Part shown: piece by piece, positions 45,264 to 54,287 of the stretch
How the letters are laid out: the number at the start of each line of letters is the position of its first letter
Position numbering within the stretch: the stretch's first letter is position 1
Made by a program: the position numbers and the translations under genes
Source: Sporolactobacillus sp. THM7-7
GTDB lineage: Bacteria; Bacillota; Bacilli; Bacillales; Sporolactobacillaceae
Direction of reading: 5' to 3'
Length of the DNA: 64,000 bases
NCBI RefSeq assembly: GCF_004153225.1
Contig: NZ_SEMB01000012.1
Coordinates: 1 to 64,000, forward strand
Notes under the pieces: generated by a model
Database searches by the model: none
Told to the model about the DNA's origin: nothing
What the model saw: only the letters and a program-made list of their open reading frames with translations

Positions 45264-46367
45264 ATGAGAACAACGGTTCTGATCGCCGGATTGGGCTTGA
45301 TCGGCGGCTCGCTTGCCGAGTCGATTCAACGGGTCCATCCCGACGTGGAAATTTTAGGCTTTGATACCAATCCAGATTCCTGCGAAGAAGCGATCGGCCG
45401 CGGAGTGATTGATCGCGCGGTACCCAGTTTGAAAGAAGGGGCGAAGGAGGCCATGTGGATTGTCCTTGCCGCCCCGGTGTCCGCCATTCAGTCTATGATT
45501 GAAGAATTAAGTCGGGTCGATTTGCGTCCGGATACCGTTGTAACGGATGTCGGCAGTTCTAAAAGAAATATTATGCAGCAGGCTGCTCGGTGCCTTCGGG
45601 GTCGTTGCTGTTTTGTCGGCGGCCATCCGATGGCAGGTTCGCATCGAAGCGGGGTGTCGGCGTCCCGGGCGGATCTGTTTGAAAATGCTTATTACTTTCT
45701 CGTTGCAGATCCGAATGAAGACCAGACGGCGATCCATGGGCTTCAAACCCTTTTAAAAGGGACACGCGCGAAATTTATTCGCGTAACGCCTGAAGTTCAT
45801 GATCAGATCGTGGGCGTCATCAGCCACTTTCCTCATCTCGTCGCTTCTGCACTGGTCCATCATCTGGTGGAACACCCCATCGAAGGGATGAACCTCAGGA
45901 TGCTTGCCGCAGGCGGATTTCGCGACATTACGCGTATCGCTTCTTCAGATCCAGATATGTGGACGGATATCGTCATGAGCAATCGTGACATTTTGCTTCA
46001 TTTGCTGGATGGATGGGTGAAAGACATGGATCGGCTGAAAAAAATGCTGATTGACGGAGACCCCGCGATCACACACGCCTTTTTCAGGAGGGCAAAACTG
46101 TATCGCGACGGTTTTCCTAAAAAAGAGAAAGGCGCCATACCGGGCTATTATGATTTATATGTCGATGTTCCCGATAAGCCGGATACCATTTCCAGAGTGA
46201 CCGGGTATATCGGACGAGAAGGTATCAATCTTGCGAACATTGAGATCATTGAGGCACGGGAGAATGTGCTGGGCGTCATGAGGCTGACTTTTCAGGATGC
46301 GAAAGCGCGGGAAGCGGCCCGGCATATTTTGAGCGAAAAAGGCTACCATACATATTTAAATGAATGA
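45264..46367 (+). CDS. tyrA: Prephenate dehydrogenase with ACT domain
   Basis: TyrA oxidatively decarboxylates prephenate to 4-hydroxyphenylpyruvate for tyrosine. The 367-residue protein has an NAD-binding GLGLIGGS (9-16), GGHPMAGSHRSG, HDQIVGVISHFPHL and a C-terminal ACT domain (about 295-365, YDLYVDVPDKP) likely to sense tyrosine. The ATG has GAGG upstream. It lies just before aroA, probably in the same transcript. Confidence 0.94.
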   Translation: MRTTVLIAGLGLIGGSLAESIQRVHPDVEILGFDTNPDSCEEAIGRGVIDRAVPSLKEGAKEAMWIVLAAPVSAIQSMIEELSRVDLRPDTVVTDVGSSKRNIMQQAARCLRGRCCFVGGHPMAGSHRSGVSASRADLFENAYYFLVADPNEDQTAIHGLQTLLKGTRAKFIRVTPEVHDQIVGVISHFPHLVASALVHHLVEHPIEGMNLRMLAAGGFRDITRIASSDPDMWTDIVMSNRDILLHLLDGWVKDMDRLKKMLIDGDPAITHAFFRRAKLYRDGFPKKEKGAIPGYYDLYVDVPDKPDTISRVTGYIGREGINLANIEIIEARENVLGVMRLTFQDAKAREAARHILSEKGYHTYLNE

Positions 46368-46380
46368 TTAGGTGATTAGA

Positions 46381-47676
46381 GTGACTGAGTCGACATTTTT
46401 TGGTGAAGGAAAGCCGATTGCCGGTGAAATTGCCGTCCCGGGAGACAAATCGATCTCCCATCGGGCGGTCATTTTCGGTTCGATCGCATCAGGTACGACA
46501 ACGATCGACGGCTTTCTGCGCGGAAACGATTGCCTGAGCACCCTTGCATGCATGCGGGCGCTTGGGGTCGGGATTGATGATTCCGGCGACAGAATAACCG
46601 TTCATGGACATGGTTTTGATGGACTAAAGGAACCCAGCAGTGTTCTCGATGTCGGCAACTCCGGCACGACCATTCGTCTGTTATCCGGGTTATTAAGCGC
46701 CCGTCCATTTTACACGGTACTTGCCGGCGATGCATCGATACACAAAAGACCGATGGGCCGCGTGATCGACCCGCTGACCATGATGGGCGGCAAACTGTGG
46801 GCCAGACGCGGGAATCGGTTCGCGCCGATTTCCATTAAGGGACGTCCGCTTCATGCGATCCGATACACGTTGCCGGTGGCGAGTGCCCAAGTCAAGAGTG
46901 CCCTCCTTCTCGCCGGACTACAGACAGAGGGAGTTACGGTACTGACTGAGCCCGGGCCGTCGCGTGATCATACCGAACGGATGATTCAGGCCTTTGGCGG
47001 CGATATCCGGACGGAAGGGTTCATGCATCGGATTGCCGGACCCCAGACGCTGGCCGGCATCCACGTCCGGGTACCCGGCGACTTTTCTTCCGCTGCATTT
47101 TTTATTGCCGCGGCGCTCCTTACTCCCGGAAGCCACCTTGTCCTTCGTTCGGTAGGTGTTAATCCGACGCGAATCGGGATGGTCGATATACTGCGGAAAA
47201 TGGGCGGGAACATTCATTTTAGCAACGAGCGGGATTGGAATGGCGAACCGGTCGCCGATATTGAGGTTGAATACGGGACGTTGCGGGCTGCGGAAATCGG
47301 CGGGCCCGCCATCCCAAGGCTGATTGATGAATTGCCGGTGATGGCCCTGATCGCGACGGAGGCGGAGGGAACGACGGTGATCAAGGATGCGGCCGAATTG
47401 AAAGTGAAAGAGACGAACCGGATTCAGACAACGGTCGAGCAATTGAGAAAGATCGGAGCCGATATTGAGGAAACGGATGACGGGATGATTGTTCGCGGCC
47501 ATCCGGGTCGGCGATTCACCGGAGGTACGGTGGACAGCGCTGGCGATCACCGAATCGGCATGATGTTGGCCATTGCGGCGCAAAAGTCGGACAATCCCGT
47601 CTCCGTTTGCAATGCCGAAGCGATGGCCGTGTCTTTTCCATCGTTCCGGGACCGGCTTGCCGCACTGAAGAAATAA
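46381..47676 (+). CDS. aroA: EPSP synthase (3-phosphoshikimate 1-carboxyvinyltransferase)
   Basis: EPSP synthase (AroE in B. subtilis naming) joins PEP and shikimate-3-phosphate. The 431-residue protein has PGDKSISHRAV with K23, GNSGTTIRLLSG, the two-domain alpha/beta repeat fold and DELPVMALIATEAEG. The GTG at 46381 lies behind AGGTGAT; GTG at 46372 would overlap that RBS. A terminator-like hairpin follows at 47762. Confidence 0.94.
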   Translation: MTESTFFGEGKPIAGEIAVPGDKSISHRAVIFGSIASGTTTIDGFLRGNDCLSTLACMRALGVGIDDSGDRITVHGHGFDGLKEPSSVLDVGNSGTTIRLLSGLLSARPFYTVLAGDASIHKRPMGRVIDPLTMMGGKLWARRGNRFAPISIKGRPLHAIRYTLPVASAQVKSALLLAGLQTEGVTVLTEPGPSRDHTERMIQAFGGDIRTEGFMHRIAGPQTLAGIHVRVPGDFSSAAFFIAAALLTPGSHLVLRSVGVNPTRIGMVDILRKMGGNIHFSNERDWNGEPVADIEVEYGTLRAAEIGGPAIPRLIDELPVMALIATEAEGTTVIKDAAELKVKETNRIQTTVEQLRKIGADIEETDDGMIVRGHPGRRFTGGTVDSAGDHRIGMMLAIAAQKSDNPVSVCNAEAMAVSFPSFRDRLAALKK

Positions 47677-47761
47677 TTTTGTCCAAACGTTCTGAAAAGC
47701 TGAGGGGCGAAAAACAAACCATGAAGCTGGCAGAAGCAAGAATATAAGATTTATTTTATAG

Positions 47762-47795
47762 ACCTTATTCCGAGAACCGGGGTAAGGTTTGTTTC
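47762..47795 (+). terminator. Terminator at the end of the aro/trp/tyr cluster
   Basis: ACCTTATTCC (47762-47771) and GGGGTAAGGT (47779-47788) form a 10-bp stem with two G-T pairs, followed by TTGTTTCT. Confidence 0.6.
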
Positions 47796-47814
47796 TGTCC
47801 TCAGTAACGATTAC

Positions 47815-47843
47815 TTGATGTTCTCGTAACAACTGTCTATGAT
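47815..47843 (+). promoter_or_regulatory. Sigma-A promoter of ypiA
   Basis: TTGATG (47815-47820), a 17-base spacer and TATGAT (47838-47843) precede ypiA by about 55 bases. Confidence 0.7.
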
Positions 47844-47897
47844 AATGATCAAAGATAGCGAACAACAATAATGGAGAACCGACGCGGGGGGAAAAGG

Positions 47898-49154
47898 ATG
47901 AATCATCTTGAGACCGTTAATGCGATGATGGCCAGCGGACAGACGGAAGATGGCTTGAAGATGCTGGAAAATCTGGCAGGCGATGCAAATGACGATATCG
48001 TTTACGGCGCGGCCCAAATTTATCAGCAGTATGGTTTTCTCGATGAAGCGGAAAGCGCTTATGAGTCATTACTTAGGAGGTATCCGAACGACAGCGGGCT
48101 CCTGCTCGAAATATCCGATATATTAATCGATAAAAACGAAGAAAATCGCGCGATCGAGTTTCTGCAAAAGATCCATCCTCTCGATGATAATTATTTGAGC
48201 GCCCAGGTTACACTTGCCGATCTGTATCAACTGGAGGGGCTGGATGAAGTCGCGGAAAGCAAACTTCTTGGCGCACTGAGGATCGCTCCTCATGAACCCG
48301 TCCTGCTTTATGCACTTGGCGAATTTTATCTTTCGACAGGTGATGCGTTAGAAGCAGCCGATTATTTCAAAAGAGTGCGGGATACGGACGAACTGGCCGA
48401 TCAGAACGTTGATCTGAAACTAGCCGAAGCCTTGAGTCTTAGCGGTGAATTTGAACAGGCACTGAAAGCATACCGAAAAGGGCTGAAAAAGGAAAAAACA
48501 TTGGATGGTCTTTTCGGCTATGCTGTCACGGCGTCGCGGATCGGGCATCATAAGACGGTAATTAAAGCGCTTGAGGAATTGAAAGAGCTTGATCCGGGAT
48601 ACAGCACACTTTATCCAGTGCTGGCTCATGCCTATGAACATGAGGGCGATTTGGACCGGGCGCTGAAAACAGTTGAGACAGGACTTGCTCAGGACGATTA
48701 TAATGGTCGACTGTATGCGGAGGCCGCGGAACTCGCTGTTAAAGTCCATGATTCGGAAAAAGCTGCCCACTTTTATCAGAAGCTGATTGAACAAGATCCG
48801 GAAAATATCGAAGCGCTGACGCGTCTTGTGGAACTGAAAGTGCAGAATGAAGATTATGAATCGATTATCGAGCTGCTTGCGAAGCAGACTCCCGATGATC
48901 CGATGTTGATTTGGTTTCTTGCGACCGCTTATAATCGAACGGATCAACTGGCTAAAGCAGGAAGGCTTTACGAGCAATGTCGTCCGGCTTTTTCAGACAA
49001 TCCCGAATTTCTGCAGGAATACGGGGAGTATTTAAGGGATATTGGAGAGTTAAAGCGAAGCCTTGCCGCGCTGAATAAGGCTGTTCGCCTGAATCCCGAA
49101 AATCACGAACTAGTTTCTTTTGTTGAGCGATTAAAAGAGGATGTTGAGGAGTGA
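47898..49154 (+). CDS. ypiA: YpiA-like tetratricopeptide-repeat protein
   Basis: The 418-residue protein is made almost wholly of TPR helices; repeats such as ARLYEQC-type helices recur about every 34 residues from residue 10 to the end. Length and order (aroA-ypiA-ypiB) match B. subtilis YpiA, a scaffold of unknown partners. The ATG at 47898 follows GGGGGGAAAAGG; an in-frame ATG at 47871 lacks an RBS. Confidence 0.85.
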   Translation: MNHLETVNAMMASGQTEDGLKMLENLAGDANDDIVYGAAQIYQQYGFLDEAESAYESLLRRYPNDSGLLLEISDILIDKNEENRAIEFLQKIHPLDDNYLSAQVTLADLYQLEGLDEVAESKLLGALRIAPHEPVLLYALGEFYLSTGDALEAADYFKRVRDTDELADQNVDLKLAEALSLSGEFEQALKAYRKGLKKEKTLDGLFGYAVTASRIGHHKTVIKALEELKELDPGYSTLYPVLAHAYEHEGDLDRALKTVETGLAQDDYNGRLYAEAAELAVKVHDSEKAAHFYQKLIEQDPENIEALTRLVELKVQNEDYESIIELLAKQTPDDPMLIWFLATAYNRTDQLAKAGRLYEQCRPAFSDNPEFLQEYGEYLRDIGELKRSLAALNKAVRLNPENHELVSFVERLKEDVEE

Positions 49155-49212
49155 GCGGCGAATTCTTTTTATAGAACAGACACTTTGAGTACGTTTCAGA
49201 GGAGATGAGCAA

Positions 49213-49764
49213 ATGGAACAGCTGGTGTCAAATACAGAAAAAAGATCGTTCATTAAGTGGCTGCTGGCGCGCGGAGAATTGTACAACCGGGAGACCGTAT
49301 GGCTGCTCCATTACCTGATGACGAGCGAAAAACTGCTTGGACTGATCCACTTTGTAGACAATGTAACAGGCTGCAGACGCTCCATCACCATTCATGAGAA
49401 AAGGAAGGCTCCGGCCGATTTCGAGTATCTCAAGACAGAGGTCCGGACGCATAATCCCGAGAAGGCCTTCCATGATCTCAGACTGAATCAGAAAGAACCC
49501 GTTTACATCAAAGTCAATCTGTCATCGTTCCATTTTTATCCTGAATATTTTTCAGTGCTGGAAGATCGTCCCGGGCAATCGGAACAGGTGCACGTTGCTT
49601 ATCGTCGGGCCGCCGAAGACGCGGCGGAGACTGCGGAAAGAAAGTATAGACGGGAAAAACTGTATCGGGAAATCAATCGGGCGCTGGATGACGGCGATGC
49701 CGCGCGTTTCTATGAGCTGACCGAAAAATTGAAACGATTGGAAAGGATTCAAGAAAAAACGTAA
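49213..49764 (+). CDS. ypiB: YpiB/ReoY-like protein with C-terminal IDEAL motif
   Basis: The 183-residue protein belongs to UPF0302. The listerial homologue ReoY helps ClpCP-dependent turnover of MurA and so controls peptidoglycan synthesis; a like role here is inference. The N-terminal domain begins RSFIKWLLARGELYNRETVW. The C-terminus has an IDEAL-type helix, REINRALDDGDAARFYELTE. The ATG follows AGAGGAG. ypiF and qcrABC, which follow in B. subtilis, are absent. Confidence 0.87.
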   Translation: MEQLVSNTEKRSFIKWLLARGELYNRETVWLLHYLMTSEKLLGLIHFVDNVTGCRRSITIHEKRKAPADFEYLKTEVRTHNPEKAFHDLRLNQKEPVYIKVNLSSFHFYPEYFSVLEDRPGQSEQVHVAYRRAAEDAAETAERKYRREKLYREINRALDDGDAARFYELTEKLKRLERIQEKT

Positions 49765-49793
49765 GCTTTATCTGTCTCTTGCGAATAATGGAC

Positions 49794-49879
49794 GTAAAGA
49801 CAATGAGTCGCTTTTTAAAGAAGACTTGGCGAAGCAAAGCTTATGACGCCGGTTGGACCCTTGTTTTTCCTGTCTTTAC
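49794..49879. repeat. 86-bp element bounded by perfect 9-bp inverted repeats
   Basis: GTAAAGACA (49794-49802) and TGTCTTTAC (49871-49879) are perfect inverted termini around 68 bases with no gene. The shape is that of a miniature inverted-repeat element. No second copy was found in the window. Confidence 0.5.
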
Positions 49880-49995
49880 ATCTCAGGAAAATTTTATACT
49901 TTCTCAATTGATCAGAAAGGCCGGTGTTTTGCGCACCGGTCTACTCTTGTCCCTCTTTTCATATAGTGTCTTTAGGATGAAAGGGAGGGCAAGCG

Positions 49996-50775
49996 ATGAA
50001 AGCACGAATCATTGCCGTTTTACTCTGTCTGGTGTTCTTTATTCTTCCGCTGGAGCATGGACATGCTAAAAATGTTCATCAGAACGGGCGGATTGAGGCG
50101 CTCGTCGAACTGTCCGACCGAATTTTTCAATACGCTGACACAAACCGGCTAAATGCAGCGAAAAGTCTTTTAGATGAGTTTAATCAACAATGGAGCAAAC
50201 AAAAGGCGGACTTTTCCGAAACAGAGGTGCGTGTCGTCGATTCGGCGGCACTGCAATTGAAACTTTTGCTTGACTCCAACGTAAATCATAGTGAGTCAAG
50301 GAATGCGGCGATCACTCTGCGTCTTTGTATGGATGCGCTCGCTACCGATGATGATCCTTTATGGAAAAAGATGAGGTCCCGAGTGACCGATCCTGTCGCT
50401 GCGATGAAAAAAGCGCTGGAATCGAAAAACCGAGCTGCTTTTCAGAGCGAGATGAACCGCTTTCTCGATGGTTATGCGCTGATTTATCCATCGCTCGTTC
50501 TCGATGTCAGGCCAGACAGTTTGCGGCTTTTGGATGAAGTGGTTTCCGATATCTCGCAGCGGCGTGTATGGATCGGCCGGGAAAAAGAGCGTATCCGGCA
50601 GCTGAATCGTTTAGATCGCGAGCTCTCCATCGTTTTCCGCCAGTCACCTGCTTCATACGAGGATCGTCTCCTGATATTCGTGACAGCGGTAGGAGGCTTT
50701 GTCTTGACCGTCCTGTTTTATGTTTCATGGCGTAAATATTTGGGAGAACGGAGGAAAAAAGCGGAACGGCCATAA
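49996..50775 (+). CDS. ypjB: YpjB-like sporulation membrane protein
   Basis: The 259-residue protein has a signal peptide (about 1-24), an extracytoplasmic helical domain and one C-terminal membrane segment (about 227-246), followed by a basic tail. It matches YpjB by architecture, length and place; the role is unknown apart from a sporulation link. The ATG follows GGGAGGG. It sits directly after the ypiB region, with the bc-complex genes missing in between. Confidence 0.78.
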   Translation: MKARIIAVLLCLVFFILPLEHGHAKNVHQNGRIEALVELSDRIFQYADTNRLNAAKSLLDEFNQQWSKQKADFSETEVRVVDSAALQLKLLLDSNVNHSESRNAAITLRLCMDALATDDDPLWKKMRSRVTDPVAAMKKALESKNRAAFQSEMNRFLDGYALIYPSLVLDVRPDSLRLLDEVVSDISQRRVWIGREKERIRQLNRLDRELSIVFRQSPASYEDRLLIFVTAVGGFVLTVLFYVSWRKYLGERRKKAERP

Positions 50776-50852
50776 CAAAAGCGTCGCTTCAGTAGCAATT
50801 TTTTGACAAAAGTACTGTGTTTGACTAAAATTGACTTTAGGATATTGGAGTG

Positions 50853-50992
50853 TGTTCGAAAAGCAGGATAAATAAGGCTGAGAAGCTCGAGAAAGCGAAC
50901 TTTGGTTTGGACCGTACAATAAGGTACGTGAGGAGCGGAAAAGCAAGCTGACAAAGAGATTCGGCAGCCATTTTTCCCGGACTTTTCGAACA
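50853..50992 (+). repeat. Interspersed palindromic element, copy 2 (complete)
   Basis: The ends TGTTCGAAAAG and CTTTTCGAACA are perfect 11-bp inverted repeats. The centre is CGTAC (50913-50917) facing GTACG (50924-50928), so the 140-bp element can fold into a long imperfect hairpin. The right half aligns with 19675-19806. Confidence 0.75.
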
Positions 50993-51014
50993 TCTCTAAA
51001 GTGGAGGAATGAGC

Positions 51015-51695
51015 ATGCTACAATTTTTGATCTACATGGCTATCTTGCTGCTTATCCCTTTGTGGGCGCAAATGCGTGTGAAATCCACATACGCGAAATA
51101 CTCCGAGGTGCACAATTCCACCGGGATGACAGGCGCCGAAACAGCAAGAAAGATTCTGGATGATAACGGACTGTACGACGTGACAGTGAGAGAAGTAAGG
51201 GGGACGTTGACAGATCACTATGACCCCCGTGACAAGTCGGTCAATCTGTCAAGCGATATTTACCACGGAGCGTCGATCTCCGGCACGGCAGTCGCCGCTC
51301 ACGAAGTTGGTCATGCGATTCAGGATGCAAACGACTATACGTTTATGCGTATCAGAAGTGCTCTCGTTCCGGTTGCCAACCTCGGATCGAATCTGTCGTA
51401 TCTTCTGATTTTTGCCGGATTGATTTTTGGCGCGATGCAGCTGGCGGCGCTCGGTGTGATCTTCTTTGCCGCGGCCGTTCTGTTTCAGCTGGTGACGCTC
51501 CCGGTAGAGTTCGATGCATCGGGACGGGCTCTGAAGCAGATCGTCTCTCTCGGCATTGTACAGGATAATGAGCGAAAGAACGCCAGAAAAGTCCTATCCG
51601 CAGCCGCAATGACTTACGTCGCGGCAGCGCTCGTCTCCGCCATGGAACTGGTACGCTTCATATTCATGATCTTTATGTCCCAGCGGGAAAATTAA
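51015..51695 (+). CDS. YugP-like membrane zinc metallopeptidase
   Basis: The 226-residue protein is a putative neutral zinc metallopeptidase of the YugP family (DUF2268-type naming is not used here; the family is recalled from memory). The zinc motif is HEVGH (96-100), preceded by a membrane segment (about 2-20) and followed by two or three more hydrophobic segments. Substrates are unknown. ATG at 51015 lies seven bases after GGAGG; ATG at 51009 overlaps it. A terminator follows. Confidence 0.85.
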   Translation: MLQFLIYMAILLLIPLWAQMRVKSTYAKYSEVHNSTGMTGAETARKILDDNGLYDVTVREVRGTLTDHYDPRDKSVNLSSDIYHGASISGTAVAAHEVGHAIQDANDYTFMRIRSALVPVANLGSNLSYLLIFAGLIFGAMQLAALGVIFFAAAVLFQLVTLPVEFDASGRALKQIVSLGIVQDNERKNARKVLSAAAMTYVAAALVSAMELVRFIFMIFMSQREN

Positions 51696-51717
51696 TCAAT
51701 GAATGGGTACAGGGACC

Positions 51718-51762
51718 AAAACAGCCGTCGCCTCATATAAAGGGCGCGGCTGTTTCCATTTT
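51718..51762 (+). terminator. Terminator after the metallopeptidase gene
   Basis: AAACAGCCG (about 51718-51727) and CGGCTGTTT (51747-51755) pair across a 19-base loop, followed by CCATTTTT. Confidence 0.75.
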
Positions 51763-51821
51763 TAGTGCCGTGTATGATGGGACTGAAAACAGGCGGTTCC
51801 GTGATCCGAGAACTTCTCTCA

Positions 51822-52595
51822 CTACTTCAACTGGCTTCTGCTGTTAAAAAAGGCTTTGTAGGCAATTTGGACGAACAGGATAACGGTGAGCGACGTGCCG
51901 CCGGTTATACCAAGCATGACGGCGATCTGGTAACGGATGGCCATTACCGGATCAGCACCGCCGATAATCTGGCCGGTCATCATGCCGGGCAGAAAAACGA
52001 TCCCCATGCCGACCATCGAATTGATTGTCGGCAGCATCGCACTGTCGAAAGCCTGATTGATGATCGGCCGTGACGCTTCATTTGGCGTCGCGCCAAGCAT
52101 CAGCGCGGATTCAACCATCGCCTTCTTTGCGCGCATTCCCTCCAAGAGCGTATGAACGCCGAGAGAGACGCCGGTCATCGTATTACCGATAATCATACCG
52201 GAAATCGGAATAACGTATCTTGGATTGTACCACGGGGAAACGCTGAGCGTGACGAGAATAAAGTACGCGAGCGTCAGGATTACCCCGAGTCCCATCGATA
52301 GGGCAATTCTTTTCTTCAGTTCGCGGCTCAGCGGTTCGCCGGCGCGCTTGTAAACATTATAGACGGCAAAACTCAGCATGAAGAGCAAAATGATAACTGT
52401 AAAGAAAGGGTAATCATTGTTGAAGATGAAAGAGAGAATATAACCGACAATCATCAACTGAACCGTCATTCGGATAGAGGAAATCAGAATCTCTTTCTCC
52501 CGCCGAATTTTTCTTACTCGAACAATAATCAAGAGTATCAGAATAAAAACATAGGCGGAAGCAAGCTGCCACAGGCTCAGATCACCGCCGGTCAT
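51822..52595 (-). CDS. fetB: FetB-like ABC transporter permease (UPF0014)
   Basis: The 257-residue protein has about six or seven membrane segments and the UPF0014 block PISGMIIGNTMTGVSLG followed by GATPNEASRPII and FLPGMMTGQIIGG. E. coli FetAB is proposed to export iron; whether that applies here is inference. The ATG at 52595 follows AAGGAGGGAG. It overlaps fetA by 14 bases. Confidence 0.85.
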   Translation of the reverse strand: MTGGDLSLWQLASAYVFILILLIIVRVRKIRREKEILISSIRMTVQLMIVGYILSFIFNNDYPFFTVIILLFMLSFAVYNVYKRAGEPLSRELKKRIALSMGLGVILTLAYFILVTLSVSPWYNPRYVIPISGMIIGNTMTGVSLGVHTLLEGMRAKKAMVESALMLGATPNEASRPIINQAFDSAMLPTINSMVGMGIVFLPGMMTGQIIGGADPVMAIRYQIAVMLGITGGTSLTVILFVQIAYKAFFNSRSQLK

Positions 52596-53250
52596 GGCGC
52601 TCTCCCTCCTTAACCACGTGCCCGCTTTTGATTTCAATGACATATTCGGCATAATCTCTGACGACAGCAGAAGAATGGGTAACCATGACGACGGTTTTTT
52701 TCTCTTGGCGGGCGTAGCCGGTCAATCGTTCCATGATAAAGCGGGTCGTCTCCTCATCCAATGCGCTGGTCGGTTCGTCAAGCAGAAGGACGGGCGGATC
52801 GAGCAGCAGAATTCTCGCTAAGGAGACGCGCTGCTTTTCCCCGCCGGACAGTGATGCACTCTCCGCGTCGAGTCCCTTATTGAGACGAACCCGTTTCAGC
52901 ATTTTTTCCAGGCGAGCGTCCGTGACGGGCGCCCGTCCGGCAAACCGAAGTCCGATTATAAGATTGTCGCGGACAGTCCCCGGGAACATCACAGGTGTCT
53001 GTGAGAGCATAACGACGTTTCTCCGGAGTTCGATCGGATCCCAGTCATAGACGGATCGACCGCTGATTTCGATGTCTCCGGAATCGGGACTGATCATATG
53101 GTTCAGCATCCGGAGCAATGTCGTTTTTCCGCTGCCGCTTTCTCCGACAATGCACGTTATTTTCCGCTGCGGTATCGCCAATTCATCGATAAATAAAATA
53201 TGCCTGTATTTTAATTGGCGAATTTGAAATAGCGGTTGATTCACAAGCAT
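52582..53250 (-). CDS. fetA: FetA-like ABC transporter ATPase
   Basis: The 222-residue ATPase partners FetB. It has Walker A GESGSGKT (36-43), the signature LSGGEKQR (134-141), Walker B LLLDEP (155-160) and the switch histidine in VTHSS. The start at 53250 overlaps the stop of the preceding hydrolase gene (TGAATG), so the three genes are an operon. Confidence 0.9.
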   Translation of the reverse strand: MLVNQPLFQIRQLKYRHILFIDELAIPQRKITCIVGESGSGKTTLLRMLNHMISPDSGDIEISGRSVYDWDPIELRRNVVMLSQTPVMFPGTVRDNLIIGLRFAGRAPVTDARLEKMLKRVRLNKGLDAESASLSGGEKQRVSLARILLLDPPVLLLDEPTSALDEETTRFIMERLTGYARQEKKTVVMVTHSSAVVRDYAEYVIEIKSGHVVKEGERHDRR

Positions 53251-54138
53251 TCACCCTTTTGGCTGTATTCCCCAAAGAAATTGGGCGACTAGTTTGTCTA
53301 CTTCTGGATTTTCATGCAGCCGGCTATGCTGCGCTTCCGGTCCGTAAACGATTTTCTCGGCATAGGAAGCGGGGTCGAAAAAATATTTGCCGAAAAAAGC
53401 ACCGCGAATCGAGACGACGCCATCTCCATCCTTATGATTTTTCATGACCCCGGCGATCGCCAGCACATTCAGATCTTTTTGAATCCGGCCGCGATTCTGA
53501 TACAGGACGCTTTTTGTTTTCAATTGATCGATCGTGTAAGCCGAATCATCGAGCGGTCCGTCGATCCAGTCAAACGGCGCGGCAATCGCGACGTACTTTT
53601 CCGTGACGGGATAATGATTCGGGTTCTCGATACTTTCCAGATAATAGGTAAACGCCTTGCCGCCCATTGAGTGCGAGACGACATTCATTCGCGCGATTCC
53701 TTCACGGTTTTTGAGAATAGAGAAGGCGTGTCTCAGCCAGGTGCCCTGCCGCTGCATCGACGCATGATTTTCCATAAAAATCACTTGAACAAGCGGCATG
53801 GCCTGATCGCGAATACGCCCGCTGATCATGACTTTGCCGTCCGGATCGATCCGGACGACCATTGCTTTTTCCGGACCGTCGAAGCGGTGGGACAGGCGAT
53901 CGAGCATGGTCCGGAAGGAACGCTCGCCCCCTTTCCATCCGTGAATGAAAACAGTAGGGACGTATTTTCCCCCTCGTTCCTGAACGGATGCCACCGCCTG
54001 CCGGCCTTCGATCTGATCTGCCCCCAGATCGCCGTCCAAACTTGCACTTTTGCCCTTTTCCAGAAAATGTCCCGCGAGATAAAAAGAGACACCGAAAAGA
54101 AGGGCCGGCACAAACCATAACAGGATTGATTTTTTCAT
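53251..54138 (-). CDS. DUF915-type alpha/beta hydrolase, secreted or anchored
   Basis: The 295-residue protein has an N-terminal signal or anchor segment (about 3-23) and an alpha/beta hydrolase domain. The nucleophile is S157 in VVSHSMGGK, with TVFIHGWKG as oxyanion-side loop and a late histidine in AQHSRLHEN. It resembles extracellular DUF915 proteins of lactic and related bacteria; the substrate is unknown. The ATG at 54138 follows GAGGTG. It heads an operon with fetA-fetB. Confidence 0.8.
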   Translation of the reverse strand: MKKSILLWFVPALLFGVSFYLAGHFLEKGKSASLDGDLGADQIEGRQAVASVQERGGKYVPTVFIHGWKGGERSFRTMLDRLSHRFDGPEKAMVVRIDPDGKVMISGRIRDQAMPLVQVIFMENHASMQRQGTWLRHAFSILKNREGIARMNVVSHSMGGKAFTYYLESIENPNHYPVTEKYVAIAAPFDWIDGPLDDSAYTIDQLKTKSVLYQNRGRIQKDLNVLAIAGVMKNHKDGDGVVSIRGAFFGKYFFDPASYAEKIVYGPEAQHSRLHENPEVDKLVAQFLWGIQPKG

Positions 54139-54244
54139 ACCTATACACCTCGCTGCTGCCATTTCCCATTCTACTATAAAAAGCAAAGCGGTAAAACGGG
54201 TTCACTCCAGCATTCCGTTTTTTCTCCGATTTTAAAAGTGGCCT

Positions 54245-54255
54245 TGTGCTATAAT
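54245..54255 (+). promoter_or_regulatory. Extended -10 promoter of the exonuclease gene
   Basis: TGCTATAAT (54247-54255) is an extended -10 box 33 bases before the start codon. No good -35 was found. Confidence 0.55.
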
Positions 54256-54287
54256 GACAAAAGAAGTGACAGAAACGGGGAGATTTT

